In this document: positions 9,071-17,808 of the stretch, piece after piece
How positions within the stretch are numbered: position 1 is the stretch's first letter
Layout of the letters: every line of letters begins with the position of its first letter
Assembly (NCBI GenBank): GCA_050433985.1
Contig: JBNPWE010000005.1
Location: 133,233-197,232, forward strand
DNA length: 64,000 bases
Direction: 5' to 3'
DNA from: JACIYW01 sp014359745
GTDB lineage: Bacteria; Pseudomonadota; Alphaproteobacteria; Rhodobacterales; Rhodobacteraceae
Position numbers and translations under genes: made by a program
Notes under the pieces: model-generated
What the model saw: the letters and a program-made list of their open reading frames with translations, nothing else
Database searches by the model: none
Told to the model about the DNA's origin: nothing

Positions 9071-9412
9071 TCAAAGCTGTTCGATCGTCACCCGGTCGGG
9101 GTAAAAGGCGATATGGCCCGCGATGCGTTCCATGCCGTCTTTCGGGGTTTCATAGGACCAGCCCGCATCCTCGATCCGGGTGCTTTTGGTGACGATGGTG
9201 TAATAGCTGGCGCGGCCCTTATGGGGGCAGGTGGTTTGCGTGGCGCTTTGTTCTAGGAATGCCATGGCGATGGCGCTGCGCGGGAAATAGATCACCGGCG
9301 CGCGGCTGCCTTCGCGCAGGTCTACGGCCTGATCGGTTTCCGCCAGAACCGCGCCCCCGGCGCGCACCACCCAAGTGCCATCGGCCCGGGTCATCCTGAT
9401 ATGATCTGACAT
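9071..9412 (-). CDS. DUF427-family protein
   Basis: A 113-residue protein with the features of the DUF427 family: W-V-RAGG at the start, the (V/P)IYFPR strand, the TTCPHKGRASYYTI core, and the late W-(S)YE-P and IAGHIAFYPDRV blocks. The fold is a small beta-tent; a biochemical role has not been established for most members. The start at 9412 is set by AGGAG with good spacing. The stop lies only 7 bases from the convergent CLC gene. Confidence 0.85.
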   Translation of the reverse strand: MSDHIRMTRADGTWVVRAGGAVLAETDQAVDLREGSRAPVIYFPRSAIAMAFLEQSATQTTCPHKGRASYYTIVTKSTRIEDAGWSYETPKDGMERIAGHIAFYPDRVTIEQL

Positions 9413-9489
9413 CGCTTTCTCCTGTGTTCGTCCGGGTGCGCCGGACAATTTGGCGGCACCCTAGCATCATCGCGCGTCCGGGTCAGGCG

Positions 9490-11295
9490 TCAAAGCGCCG
9501 CGCAGGCGGCCCGAAGCCAGTCAAGCGCGGCCCCGTCAAGCCGACCACCGATCCGGTGCAGCACCTCGGCGTGATAGGTGTTCAGCCAGCTGCGTTCGCC
9601 CTGCGTCAGCTCGGCGGCATCGATCATGCGGCGGTCGAAGGGTACAAGGGTAAGCGTGTCGAAACAAAGCATCGCACGCGCGTCACCCCCTGCGACGATC
9701 GGGGCCTCGGCCACCACGACAAGGTTTTCAAGGCGGATGCCGAAGGCCCCCTCGCGGTAATAGCCCGGCTCATTCGACAGGATCATGCCCGGTTCCAGCA
9801 CCACATCCGACACGCGCGACAGGCGCTGCGGCCCCTCATGCACCGAAAGATAGGCCCCCACGCCGTGCCCGGTGCCATGATCATAATCCTGCCCCGCCAT
9901 CCACAGCGGCGCGCGCGCCAGCGCATCCAGATGCCCGCCCGTAACCCCCTGCGGCCAGCGCACCCGCGATATGGCAATCAGGCCCTGCAATACCCGCGTT
10001 GCCGCCGCGCGCGCCTCTGGCGGCACCGGGCCGGTGGCGAGGGTGCGGGTGATATCGGTTGTGCCATCGACATATTGGCCGCCGCTGTCGATCAGAACGA
10101 TATCGCCGGGGCGGATGGTGCGGTTGCTGGCCTCGGTCACCCGGTAATGCACGATTGCGCCATTCGGCCCGGAACCTGCGATCGTGTCGAAACTGATATC
10201 GCGCAGCACGCCGGATCGGTCGCGAAACTCTTCCAGCCTGCGCACCAGATCTATTTCGGTCAGGGTGCCGGTTGGCGCCTGGGTGTCGAACCAGTGCAGG
10301 AAACGGATCATCGCCACCGCATCGCGCAAATGCGCCGCGCGCGCGCCTGCGATTTCGGCCGGGGTCTTGCGGGCCTTGGGCAGGATGCAGGGATCGGGCC
10401 CCCGGATGACGCTGACCCCCGCATCGTCAAGTTCGTGCAAGATGGCCAGCGGGGCGCTGGCGCGATCGACCCGCACCGGGCCGGTCAGCGCGCGCAGGCG
10501 TGGCAAGAAGGCGTCGGGTGCACAGATTTCAACCGTTTCGCCCAGATGGTCGCGCAGCGCCACGTCAACCTTGGCCGGATCGATGAACAGCGTCACCCGC
10601 GCGTCATCGTGCAGGATCGCAAAGGCCTGCACCACCGGGTTATGGGCGATATCGTGGCCACGGATATTAAGCAGCCAGCAAATGCTGTCAGGCAGGGTCA
10701 GAATGGCCGCCCTTTGCCCCTCGGCGCGCAGCGTGCCGGCCAGTTGCGCGGTCTTTTGGGCGGCGGAAAGCCCCGCAAGCGCATCGGGATGCGGCAGGGC
10801 CGCGCCTTGCGGGGGGGGTGGTTGATCGGGCCAGATCGCATCGATGAAATTGTGCGATGGCTGCAAGGTGATGCCGCTGCCCTGCAATCCGGCCTCGATC
10901 CGGGCAATGTCGTCGGCGGTGTGCAACCAGGGATCAAAGGCCAGCCTGCCGCCCTGCGGCAGATGCGCGCGCAGCCAGTCGGCGGGTTTCACCTCGGGCC
11001 AGTTGACGGGGGTGAAGGCGCGGGTGTCAACCTCTGCCTGCACCTGCACGCGGTAGCGGCCATCGACAAAGACCCCGGCCACATCCTCCAGCACGATGGC
11101 AAACCCCGCCGACCCGGTGAACCCGGTCAGCCAGGCCAGCCGCGCGTCATGGGGCGCCACATATTCCCCCTGATGCGCATCGGCACGCGGCACCAGAAAC
11201 CCGGCAAGGCCCGCATCGGCAAGAGCGGCGCGCAGATCGGCCAGGCGGGGCGGGCCATCACCGGGCCGGGTGGGGGTGGTGAAGGTTTGGAACAT
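9490..11295 (-). CDS. pepP: Xaa-Pro aminopeptidase (M24B family)
   Basis: A cytoplasmic metallopeptidase that removes the N-terminal residue before proline. At 601 residues it is the long three-domain form with two creatinase-like N-terminal domains and a C-terminal pita-bread catalytic domain. The dinuclear metal ligands are visible: two Asp in VLIDSGGQYVDGTTDITRT, His in GHGVGAYLSVHEGP, and two Glu in SNEPGYYREGAFGIRLEN. The start is placed at the ATG at 11295, where homology begins; the frame continues upstream. It stands alone on the minus strand, followed 77 bases later by the DUF427 gene. The pepP name is used in the general aminopeptidase P sense. Confidence 0.9.
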   Translation of the reverse strand: MFQTFTTPTRPGDGPPRLADLRAALADAGLAGFLVPRADAHQGEYVAPHDARLAWLTGFTGSAGFAIVLEDVAGVFVDGRYRVQVQAEVDTRAFTPVNWPEVKPADWLRAHLPQGGRLAFDPWLHTADDIARIEAGLQGSGITLQPSHNFIDAIWPDQPPPPQGAALPHPDALAGLSAAQKTAQLAGTLRAEGQRAAILTLPDSICWLLNIRGHDIAHNPVVQAFAILHDDARVTLFIDPAKVDVALRDHLGETVEICAPDAFLPRLRALTGPVRVDRASAPLAILHELDDAGVSVIRGPDPCILPKARKTPAEIAGARAAHLRDAVAMIRFLHWFDTQAPTGTLTEIDLVRRLEEFRDRSGVLRDISFDTIAGSGPNGAIVHYRVTEASNRTIRPGDIVLIDSGGQYVDGTTDITRTLATGPVPPEARAAATRVLQGLIAISRVRWPQGVTGGHLDALARAPLWMAGQDYDHGTGHGVGAYLSVHEGPQRLSRVSDVVLEPGMILSNEPGYYREGAFGIRLENLVVVAEAPIVAGGDARAMLCFDTLTLVPFDRRMIDAAELTQGERSWLNTYHAEVLHRIGGRLDGAALDWLRAACAAL

Positions 11296-11351
11296 GGGGC
11301 GCTTTCTGGTCAGGCGTTGGGGCTGATGGCTGTGATGCATCGGGCAGCGAA

Positions 11352-11388
11352 GGGGCGGCGGGTACCCAGGCCGGATATCCGCCGCCCC
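11352..11388 (-). terminator. GC-rich hairpin after cobT
   Basis: A perfect 10-bp inverted repeat, GGGGCGGCGG at 11352-11361 with CCGCCGCCCC at 11379-11388, lies just past the cobT stop codon (minus strand). There is no clear T run after it, so it may end transcription only weakly or protect the mRNA 3' end. Confidence 0.5.
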
Positions 11389-11398
11389 GAAGAACCTT

Positions 11399-13273
11399 TT
11401 AACGCCCCATCACCCGGTTGATGCCCCGGAACCGGGCCTTGGCGCGGGGGTCGTTATCGAAGAGCGATGCAAGTTGTTCGGTCATCGCCCCCGCTAATTG
11501 TTCGACATCGGTGATCGTCACCGCGCGTTGGTAATAGCGGGTCACATCGTGGCCGATGCCGATGGCGATCAGTTCCACGGCCTTGCGGCGTTCGACCATC
11601 GCGATCACGTCGCGCAGGTGTTTTTCCAGATAATTCGCGGGGTTGACCGACAGGGTGGAATCATCGACCGGCGCGCCATCCGAAATCACCATCAGGATCT
11701 TGCGCGCCTCGGGACGCACCACCATGCGCCGGTGCGCCCATTCCAGGGCCTCGCCGTCGATGTTTTCCTTCAGCAGCCCCTCTTTCATCATCAGGCCCAG
11801 ATTGTCGCGCACCCGCCGCCAGGGGGCATCGGCGCCCTTGTAGATGATGTGGCGCAGATCGTTCAGCCGCCCCGGCATCTGCGGCCGCCCCGCCGCCAGC
11901 CAGCGTTCGCGCGACTGGCCGCCCTTCCAGGCGCGGGTGGTAAAGCCCAGGATCTCGACCTTGACCTGACAGCGTTCCAGCGTCTGCGCCAGCACATCGG
12001 CACAGATCGCGGCAATGGATATCGGCCGCCCGCGCATCGATCCGGAATTGTCCAAAAGCAGCGTCACCACCGTGTCGCGGAATTCGGTATCCTTTTCCTG
12101 CTTGAACGACAGCGGCGTTGTGGGGTTGGCCACCACGCGGGCCAGACGCCCGGCGTCAAGCGTGCCTTCCTCCAGATCGAATTCCCAACTGCGGTTCTGC
12201 TGGGCCTGAAGGCGGCGTTGCAGCTTGTTGGCCAGCCGCGACACGGCGCCTTTGAGCGGTTCAAGCTGCTGATCCAGATAGGCGCGCAGCCGTTCCAGTT
12301 CGGCCGGGTCGGCCAGATCCTCGGCCTTTATTTCCTCGTCGAACTCGGTGGCATAGACGGCATAGCCCGGATCGGCGTCGGAATGCGGCGGGGGAGGCGG
12401 CGGCTCGGCGGGCGCTTCGCCTTCGGGCAGTTCCGCATCCTCGGCCAGTTCGCCATCGGCCATTTCATCGGCGGAAACCTCTGCCTGGGCGGCATCCTGG
12501 CTGTCTTGTTGCGATTGCTCGGGCGATCCTTCGGACTCGTCGGCCTGATCTTCATCCTGGCCGGTGCTGTCGGGGGCGGTTTCATCGTCTTCGGCATCGT
12601 CGCCCTGATCGTCGTCCTGGTTGTCGGGATCGTCGCCCAACTGGTCGCCGTAACCCAGATCGGTGATCACCTGCCGCGCAAGGCGGGCAAATGCCTGCTG
12701 ATCGCCCAGAACCTTGTCGATCCCGTCCAGCGTGCCCGCTGCCTGTTCCTCGATAAAGCCGCGCCACAGGCCCATCACATTGTCGGCCGCCTTTGGCAGG
12801 GTGCGGCCGGTGGCCAGATGGCGCACCAGATATCCCGCGGCGGCGGCAAGCGGCGCATCGGCGGCCTGGGTGATCTGGCCATATCCGCGCCGTTCGGCAT
12901 CGGCGCCGATGCGGGCGTCGATATTCCCGGCGGTGCCAGGCATGGCGCGGGCACCCACCGCCTCGCAGCGGGCGGTTTCCATCGCCTCGTAAAGGTCGCG
13001 CGCCATCTGGCCTGTGGGGGCATAGCGGGCGTGCAGCGCTTCGTCGTGGTGGCGGTGGCGCAGCGCCAGCGCATCGGCGGTGCCGCGCGCCTGCAACACC
13101 TCGTCGCGGGTCATGCGGCGGCTGATCTGCGGCAGGCGCATGGCCTCGCCCGACAGGCCCGGCGGATCGACCGAATAGCTGACGGTCAGATCGCGGTCAT
13201 CGGCCATGGTGCGCGCGGTTTCCGCGAGCGCCTTCTTGAACGGATCGGCGGGGTTATCGTTGGGTTTCGTCAT
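11399..13273 (-). CDS. cobT: cobaltochelatase subunit CobT
   Basis: A 624-residue subunit of the aerobic cobaltochelatase CobNST, which inserts cobalt into hydrogenobyrinate a,c-diamide during vitamin B12 synthesis in the cytoplasm. The middle is a very acidic Asp/Glu/Gln-rich linker (about residues 205-300), as usual for CobT. The C-terminal von Willebrand A domain carries the metal-ion-dependent adhesion motif DNSGSMRGRP and further conserved blocks (LGFTTRAWKGG, LMVISDGAPVDDST). CobT forms a AAA+ chaperone-like complex with CobS, whose gene lies 87 bases upstream on the same strand. The large subunit gene cobN is not in the window. Confidence 0.95.
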   Translation of the reverse strand: MTKPNDNPADPFKKALAETARTMADDRDLTVSYSVDPPGLSGEAMRLPQISRRMTRDEVLQARGTADALALRHRHHDEALHARYAPTGQMARDLYEAMETARCEAVGARAMPGTAGNIDARIGADAERRGYGQITQAADAPLAAAAGYLVRHLATGRTLPKAADNVMGLWRGFIEEQAAGTLDGIDKVLGDQQAFARLARQVITDLGYGDQLGDDPDNQDDDQGDDAEDDETAPDSTGQDEDQADESEGSPEQSQQDSQDAAQAEVSADEMADGELAEDAELPEGEAPAEPPPPPPHSDADPGYAVYATEFDEEIKAEDLADPAELERLRAYLDQQLEPLKGAVSRLANKLQRRLQAQQNRSWEFDLEEGTLDAGRLARVVANPTTPLSFKQEKDTEFRDTVVTLLLDNSGSMRGRPISIAAICADVLAQTLERCQVKVEILGFTTRAWKGGQSRERWLAAGRPQMPGRLNDLRHIIYKGADAPWRRVRDNLGLMMKEGLLKENIDGEALEWAHRRMVVRPEARKILMVISDGAPVDDSTLSVNPANYLEKHLRDVIAMVERRKAVELIAIGIGHDVTRYYQRAVTITDVEQLAGAMTEQLASLFDNDPRAKARFRGINRVMGR

Positions 13274-13360
13274 CCCTTACCCCCTTTGGCCTTGCCCCCT
13301 TTGGATATCCGCGCCGGTCGGCGCACAAGACGGCGGTTGTCTCGCCCGCTGCGCAAGGCA

Positions 13361-14347
13361 TCACCCCAAACTCATGCTCACCGCAGACTCCGGCAGTTCC
13401 TCGTCAAAGCAGCGCTGATAGAATTCGGCGACGGTCTGGCGTTCCAACTCGTCGCATTTGTTGAGGAACGACAGCCGGAACGCATAGCCGATGTTGCGAA
13501 AGATGCGGGCGTTTTCGGCCCAGGCAATCACGGTGCGGGGCGACATCACGGTGGACAGATCGCCGTTCATGAACGCGGTGCGGGTCAGGTCGGCGACCGT
13601 GACCATCTGGCCGATCTCGCGGCGGCCCTTTTCGGTGTTGTAGGCGGGGTTTTTCGAAAGCACGATCGCCGCCTCTGCATCATGGCTGAGGTAGTTGAGC
13701 GTGGCCACCAGCGACCAGCGGTCCATCTGGCCCTGGTTGATCTGCTGGGTGCCGTGATAAAGCCCGGTGGTATCGCCCAGGCCCACGGTGTTGGCGGTGG
13801 CAAAGAGGCGAAAATAGGGATGCGGTGTAAGCACCTGGTTCTGATCCAGAAGCGTCAGCTTGCCGTCGGCTTCCAGCACCCGCTGGATGACGAACATCAC
13901 ATCGGCGCGGCCCGCGTCATATTCATCGAAGACGATGGCGGCGGGGTTGCGCAGCGCCCATGGCAGGATACCTTCCTGAAACTCGGTCACCTGCATGCCG
14001 TCGCGCAGCTTGATCGCATCCTTGCCGATCAGGTCGATGCGGCTGATGTGGCTGTCAAGGTTCACCCGCACCAGCGGCCAGTTCAGCCGCGCGGCAACCT
14101 GTTCGATATGGGTGGATTTGCCGGTGCCGTGATACCCTTGGATCATCACCCGGCGATTATACTGAAAGCCTGCCAGAATCGCCAGCGTGGTATCGGGATC
14201 GAACTTGTAGGTCGGATCGATGTCGGGCACCCGGTCGGCCCGGTCGGCAAAGCCGCGCACCATCATGTCGCTGTCGATGCCGAACACTTCGCGGACCGAA
14301 ATCTCTTCGGTCGGTTTTACGTTCGTGTTGCTGGTTCCGTCCGCCAT
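13361..14347 (-). CDS. cobS: cobaltochelatase subunit CobS (AAA+ ATPase)
   Basis: A 328-residue MoxR-like AAA+ ATPase that, with CobT, powers cobalt insertion by CobN. Walker A is GYHGTGKS (about residues 71-78), Walker B is AIVFDEYDAG, and sensor 1 is LFATANTVGLGD. The length is usual for CobS. The start at 14347 has GAGG six bases upstream; the ATG two codons earlier lacks this spacing. It forms an operon with cobT downstream. Confidence 0.95.
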   Translation of the reverse strand: MADGTSNTNVKPTEEISVREVFGIDSDMMVRGFADRADRVPDIDPTYKFDPDTTLAILAGFQYNRRVMIQGYHGTGKSTHIEQVAARLNWPLVRVNLDSHISRIDLIGKDAIKLRDGMQVTEFQEGILPWALRNPAAIVFDEYDAGRADVMFVIQRVLEADGKLTLLDQNQVLTPHPYFRLFATANTVGLGDTTGLYHGTQQINQGQMDRWSLVATLNYLSHDAEAAIVLSKNPAYNTEKGRREIGQMVTVADLTRTAFMNGDLSTVMSPRTVIAWAENARIFRNIGYAFRLSFLNKCDELERQTVAEFYQRCFDEELPESAVSMSLG

Positions 14348-14453
14348 CGTCATCCTCGCCGCTGCCTTGCGCCCCGTCCTTGCACCCCGTCCCGGCCGGG
14401 CCACATTTGTGGCGCTTTAGTGGAACATATCCTTGTCGGGTTCAAGGGGAAGG

Positions 14454-14484
14454 GGCCCCGGCACCATCTTTCGGTGCCGGGGCC
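14454..14484 (-). terminator. strong hairpin downstream of the ialB-like gene
   Basis: A perfect 12-bp stem, GGCCCCGGCACC at 14454-14465 with its complement at 14473-14484, and a 7-base loop. It lies 30 bases beyond the stop codon of the ialB-like gene on the minus strand. A second weaker stem (GGTCACC/GGTGATC) lies between them. No long T run follows, so its termination efficiency is uncertain. Confidence 0.55.
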
Positions 14485-14514
14485 GCGCGGTCACCCTCTG
14501 GTGATCCTGTCAGA

Positions 14515-15186
14515 TCACGAACCGTTGGCCTTGTTCACCGCCTCATAGCCCGCGGTAAAGCCGATCAGCGACACATCCAGATCGACGGTGGTGTCAGGCG
14601 CGGCGACGGGCACGATGGTGACGGTGGCTTTCTTGCCGCGCTTGAACGCCGCGATTTCATCGGCGGTAAAGCCGATTCGGGCATAGCACCCGATCTGGCT
14701 GCACCAAGTGAACGGATAGCGTTTGGCGGTGCCGTCATCGATCTTCATGGTGATCTGCTGGGTCAACAGCGTCAGCAACGGCGTCACGATCGTGGCCCCG
14801 GCGGCGGCCGGCTGGCCTGCGGGCAGGCCGAACATGCTGATTTCGGCGACGGAGTTTCCGCTCTGGTCCTGGAGGAGCTGGTAAAGTTCGCACCGGTCTG
14901 TCTGCCCCTCTGGCGCGCGCACGCAGCGGTTTTCCCACTCGCCGAACGTGCCCGCGACATAGCTGGTGCCGGGGCCATCCTCGGGCGCCACTTCCTGCCC
15001 CATCGACAGGTCAGAGGCGCCGTCCTCGGCCGGGGCTGCATCGGTCGCGGGGGCGGGCTGGGCGGTTGTATCCTGCCCGGCAGCCCCGTCGGTGGCTGCG
15101 GTCTGTGCAAGGCCCGAAGACGTGGCGAGGCCAAGAACGACGGCGGCGCGGACGGCGGCGCGCAGGAAAAGTTTGATATCGGTCAT
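14515..15186 (-). CDS. invasion-associated locus B (IalB) family protein
   Basis: A 223-residue secreted protein with an N-terminal signal peptide ending near SGLAQ, followed by an Ala/Thr/Pro/Asp-rich spacer of about 50 residues. The C-terminal domain of about 150 residues matches the IalB family: W.NRCV, CELYQ, and WCSQIGCYARIGF with four conserved cysteines, then the F.RGKKATV strand. IalB proteins are periplasmic or outer-membrane-associated and common in alphaproteobacteria. The name comes from Bartonella, and a role in invasion should not be assumed here. GGGAA five bases before the ATG at 15186 supports this start. Confidence 0.85.
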   Translation of the reverse strand: MTDIKLFLRAAVRAAVVLGLATSSGLAQTAATDGAAGQDTTAQPAPATDAAPAEDGASDLSMGQEVAPEDGPGTSYVAGTFGEWENRCVRAPEGQTDRCELYQLLQDQSGNSVAEISMFGLPAGQPAAAGATIVTPLLTLLTQQITMKIDDGTAKRYPFTWCSQIGCYARIGFTADEIAAFKRGKKATVTIVPVAAPDTTVDLDVSLIGFTAGYEAVNKANGS

Positions 15187-15357
15187 CAGTGTTCCCATTG
15201 GCAGGTGTTGATCTGTGCTGCGGTCTAACACGGGTTGCAGGCGATGTCAGGCCGTTTCGGATTGGTGCGCGTAGCTTTGCCGGTGCCAGACCGGCGCCTT
15301 GGCGGTGATCCCGGCCTCGCCGCGCAGGCATCTGCGAAAAGCCATCCGCGCAAATTA

Positions 15358-15440
15358 GAAAAAGGGTCGTGGACGACCCTTTTCCCTTATCAATCTCCCT
15401 GCCGGACGGGCCGACTTATCCTGTCGTGAGGACCGACGTA
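15358..15440 (-). ncRNA. candidate small RNA 2 (about 80 nt)
   Basis: On the minus strand a TTGACG box (15474-15469) stands 17 bases before TAGCGT (15451-15446). This would start an RNA near 15440 that ends at the intrinsic terminator 15383-15359. The predicted 5' part can form a small hairpin, GTCG-GTCCTCA-CGAC, exposing UCCUC in its loop. No protein-coding gene explains a terminator here. I do not match it to a known RNA family. The -10 box is poor, so the exact 5' end is uncertain. Confidence 0.45.
15359..15383 (-). terminator. intrinsic terminator (minus strand) of candidate small RNA 2
   Basis: An inverted repeat AAAAGGGTC (15360-15368) / GACCCTTTT (15375-15383), with a 6-base loop, is followed on the minus strand by five T. 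On the plus strand only four T follow. It may work in both directions but fits the minus strand best. Confidence 0.7.
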
Positions 15441-15530
15441 GCATAACGCTAGGGCGTCGAAATGTTTGCGTCAACAGCAAAAAATACCAAATCATTGGTG
15501 AATTTGCGCAGGGCACTTCACGTTTTGGCG

Positions 15531-15557
15531 AAAAAAGCCGCACCCTTGGGGCGCGGC
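15531..15557 (-). terminator. intrinsic terminator (minus strand) of candidate small RNA 1
   Basis: The stem GCCGC-A-CCC (15537-15545) pairs with GGG-C-GCGGC (15549-15557), with one mismatch and a 3-base loop, and is followed on the minus strand by six T (15536-15531). There is no minus-strand protein gene upstream, so it should end a short RNA. Confidence 0.8.
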
Positions 15558-15626
15558 CAGTCTGACAGGGAGGAAGTCATGCCGGGCGAATGACCGGCCC
15601 GATACGATCAAGACTGGCACCGAAGG
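15531..15626 (-). ncRNA. candidate small RNA 1 (about 95 nt)
   Basis: On the minus strand a good -10 box TACAAT (15638-15633) would start an RNA near 15626 that ends in a classic terminator. The predicted RNA folds sensibly. Its 5' GCCAGTC (15618-15612) pairs with GACTGGC (15562-15556) and encloses a GCCGG/CCGGC hairpin. A stretch CUUCCUCCCU is left single-stranded and is complementary to Shine-Dalgarno sequences. This arrangement is typical of trans-acting, Hfq-dependent small RNAs. No -35 box is obvious. The family is not recognised. A second candidate with its own terminator follows directly. Confidence 0.5.
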
Positions 15627-15679
15627 TTTAACATTGTATTGTCGGCTTGAACGATCCTTGTTGCATCGGGAAGGCGGGC

Positions 15680-17230
15680 ATGACCGAAGGAATTTTTGCG
15701 GGTGGCGGCGGGGTGGATTACACCGAACCGCAATATCTGTTGCTTCGGCAGGGCAATCGCCACGGCCTGATCGCCGGGGCCACGGGCACCGGCAAGACCG
15801 TGACCCTGCAAATCCTGGCCGAGGGCTTTTCGGCGGCCGGGGTGCCGGTGTTCCTGTCGGATGTAAAGGGCGATGTGGCGGGCCTTGCCCTGCCGGGATC
15901 GGCCGAGGCCAGGCCACACGCCGCCTTTCAGGCCCGCGCCGGGCAGATCGGCTATGACGACTATGCCTACCGCGCGCCGCCGGTCCTGTTCTGGGATCTG
16001 TTCGGGCAGTCGGGCCACCCGATCCGCACCACCGTCGCCGAAATGGGGCCGGTGCTTTTGTCACGGATGCTGGAGCTGACCGAAGCACAGGAAGGGGTGA
16101 TCAACATCGCGTTCCGGCTTGCCGATGATCAGGGGCTGCCGCTGCTTGATCTGGCCGATCTGCAAGCCATGCTTGCCTGGATCGCCGAGAACGCGCGCGA
16201 CCTTTCGGCGCGTTACGGCACGGTGGCGACAAATTCGGTGGGCGCGATCCAGCGCCGGCTGCTGGTGCTGGAAAATCAGGGCGGCACGCAGCTTTTCGGC
16301 GAACCCGCGCTTGATCTGGCCGATCTGATGACGGTCGATGCCGCGGGGCAGGGCCGCGTCTCTATCCTGGCGGCCGACCGTCTGATGGCGACGCCCCGGC
16401 TTTACGCCACATTCCTGCTCTGGCTTCTGTCGGAACTGTTCGAGGAACTGCCAGAGGTCGGCAACCCCGACAAGCCGCGCCTGGTGTTCTTTTTCGACGA
16501 GGCGCATCTTTTGTTCAACGACGCCCCGCACGCGCTGGTGGCCAAGGTCGAACAGGTGGCGCGGCTGATCCGGTCCAAGGGGGTCGGGGTTTATTTTGTC
16601 ACGCAAAACCCCGATGACATCCCCGAAAACGTCCTGGGCCAGTTGGGCAACCGCGTGCAGCACGCGTTGCGCGCCTTCACCGCCCGCGACCGCCGCGCCC
16701 TGAGACTCGCCGCCGAGACCTATCGCGAAAACCCGCGCTTTTCCACCGAAGACGCGATCCGCGATGTCGGCACCGGCGAGGCCGTCACCTCTTTTCTCGA
16801 CGCAAAGGGCGTGCCGGGCGTGGTCGAACGCACCCTGATCCGCCCGCCCGCCACCCATATGGGCCCGATCCCCGAAGACGCGCGCGCCCGCCTGATCGCC
16901 GCCTCGCCCCTGGCCGGAAAATACGACACGCCGATTGACCGGGATTCGGCGCGCGAACGCCTTGCCAGACGCGCCGAACAGGCGGCAAAAGAAGCAGCGC
17001 AAACGGATGAAACCGCCGACCAGTCGCCCGAGGTGCGCGAATACCAGAACGCCCGGCGCTATGGCAGCAGCGTAGGTCACGCCACCGCCAAGGCCACAAG
17101 GCCCGCGCGCGCGTCGCGCGGCGACAGCGTGGCCGAGGCTTTCGCGAAATCCTTTGCCCGCCAGATCGGAACCCGGTCGGGAAGGGCGCTGGTGCGCGGC
17201 ATCCTGGGCGGGCTGTTCCGGGGCCGATAG
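15680..17230 (+). CDS. HerA-like/DUF853 ATPase
   Basis: A 516-residue P-loop ATPase of the HerA/FtsK superfamily. Walker A is GATGTGKT (residues 33-40) and Walker B is LVFFFDEAHLLF. The arginine-containing LIRSKGVGVYFVTQNPDDIP and the late LGNRVQHALRAFT blocks are typical of the HerA C-terminal (DUF853) group. Members are hexameric DNA translocase-like proteins; the cellular role of this branch is not established. The last 100 residues are Ala/Arg/Glu-rich and basic. The ATG at 15680 has GGAAGG upstream. Gene-free sequence with small-RNA candidates precedes it, and the Nudix gene is convergent. Confidence 0.85.
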   Translation: MTEGIFAGGGGVDYTEPQYLLLRQGNRHGLIAGATGTGKTVTLQILAEGFSAAGVPVFLSDVKGDVAGLALPGSAEARPHAAFQARAGQIGYDDYAYRAPPVLFWDLFGQSGHPIRTTVAEMGPVLLSRMLELTEAQEGVINIAFRLADDQGLPLLDLADLQAMLAWIAENARDLSARYGTVATNSVGAIQRRLLVLENQGGTQLFGEPALDLADLMTVDAAGQGRVSILAADRLMATPRLYATFLLWLLSELFEELPEVGNPDKPRLVFFFDEAHLLFNDAPHALVAKVEQVARLIRSKGVGVYFVTQNPDDIPENVLGQLGNRVQHALRAFTARDRRALRLAAETYRENPRFSTEDAIRDVGTGEAVTSFLDAKGVPGVVERTLIRPPATHMGPIPEDARARLIAASPLAGKYDTPIDRDSARERLARRAEQAAKEAAQTDETADQSPEVREYQNARRYGSSVGHATAKATRPARASRGDSVAEAFAKSFARQIGTRSGRALVRGILGGLFRGR

Positions 17231-17288
17231 ATCGGGGGCCGGTAGCCCTGGGGCCGACAGCTCGGGGGCCGACAGGCGCCGCTCCGGG

Positions 17289-17762
17289 TCAGGTCCGGGG
17301 GGTGAAACCGGCCAGCAACGCCTGCAATTGCGGCTCGTGCACTTTCAACGCGGCCTTTTGTGGGCGGAACCACTTGCGGGTGCGTTGGCCTTTTTCGGGA
17401 AAGTCATTCAGCAACCGCTTGACCCTGATCGCGAAAACCGTCACGCGGCAGGGCTGCACGGTGGTATCGGCCAGACGTTTGTCATAGTCGAAACACCCCA
17501 AGGGATCGGGATCGACGATGCCTTCCACCCCGGCCTCTTCAAAGGCCTCGCGCGCGGCGGCCTCATGCGGTTGCAGCCCGTATATCGGCCAGCCCTTGGG
17601 CAGAACCCAGCGCCCGGTGTCGCGGCTGGAAACCAGCAGCACCGCGACCTTGCCCTTGACGGCACGGTGGCACAGCGCCGCATATTGCGGCGCCGGCGCC
17701 GGCGCCGACGCATGGCCGCGATCGGGTTGCGTCGCGGTCTGGGATGGGCCAAGGAACGACAT
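17289..17762 (-). CDS. Nudix hydrolase
   Basis: A 157-residue Nudix-fold hydrolase that would cleave a nucleoside diphosphate linked to another group. The Nudix box reads G-x5-L-x7-REAFEEAGV: the metal-binding REXXEE glutamates are intact, but the first glutamate of the consensus is Leu. The surrounding WVLPKGWP resembles the diphosphoinositol-polyphosphate or diadenosine-polyphosphate subgroup. The ATG at 17762 is used, with AAGGA nine bases upstream; the longer reading frame has no support. The C-terminal part is basic (KGQRTRKWFRPQKAAL). Confidence 0.85.
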   Translation of the reverse strand: MSFLGPSQTATQPDRGHASAPAPAPQYAALCHRAVKGKVAVLLVSSRDTGRWVLPKGWPIYGLQPHEAAAREAFEEAGVEGIVDPDPLGCFDYDKRLADTTVQPCRVTVFAIRVKRLLNDFPEKGQRTRKWFRPQKAALKVHEPQLQALLAGFTPRT

Positions 17763-17808
17763 GGTGATGGATCCTTCGGTGCCTTTCGGCAATTGATATG
17801 TCAAACTA

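Noticed and set aside
9424..11421. A 665-residue plus-strand frame opposite the aminopeptidase gene
   Set aside because: It is a shadow of pepP with no recognisable domain and no ribosome site.
11498..14548. A 1016-residue open frame on the plus strand opposite cobT and cobS
   Set aside because: It is the antisense of two clear genes with intact motifs. The product is a low-complexity Gly/His/Arg/Ala mix, as expected from GC-rich shadow frames.
15384..15440. Signal recognition particle RNA
   Set aside because: A GTCCGGCAGGGAG stretch slightly recalls the conserved SRP loop, but the GGAAGCAGCC part and the long hairpin are missing.
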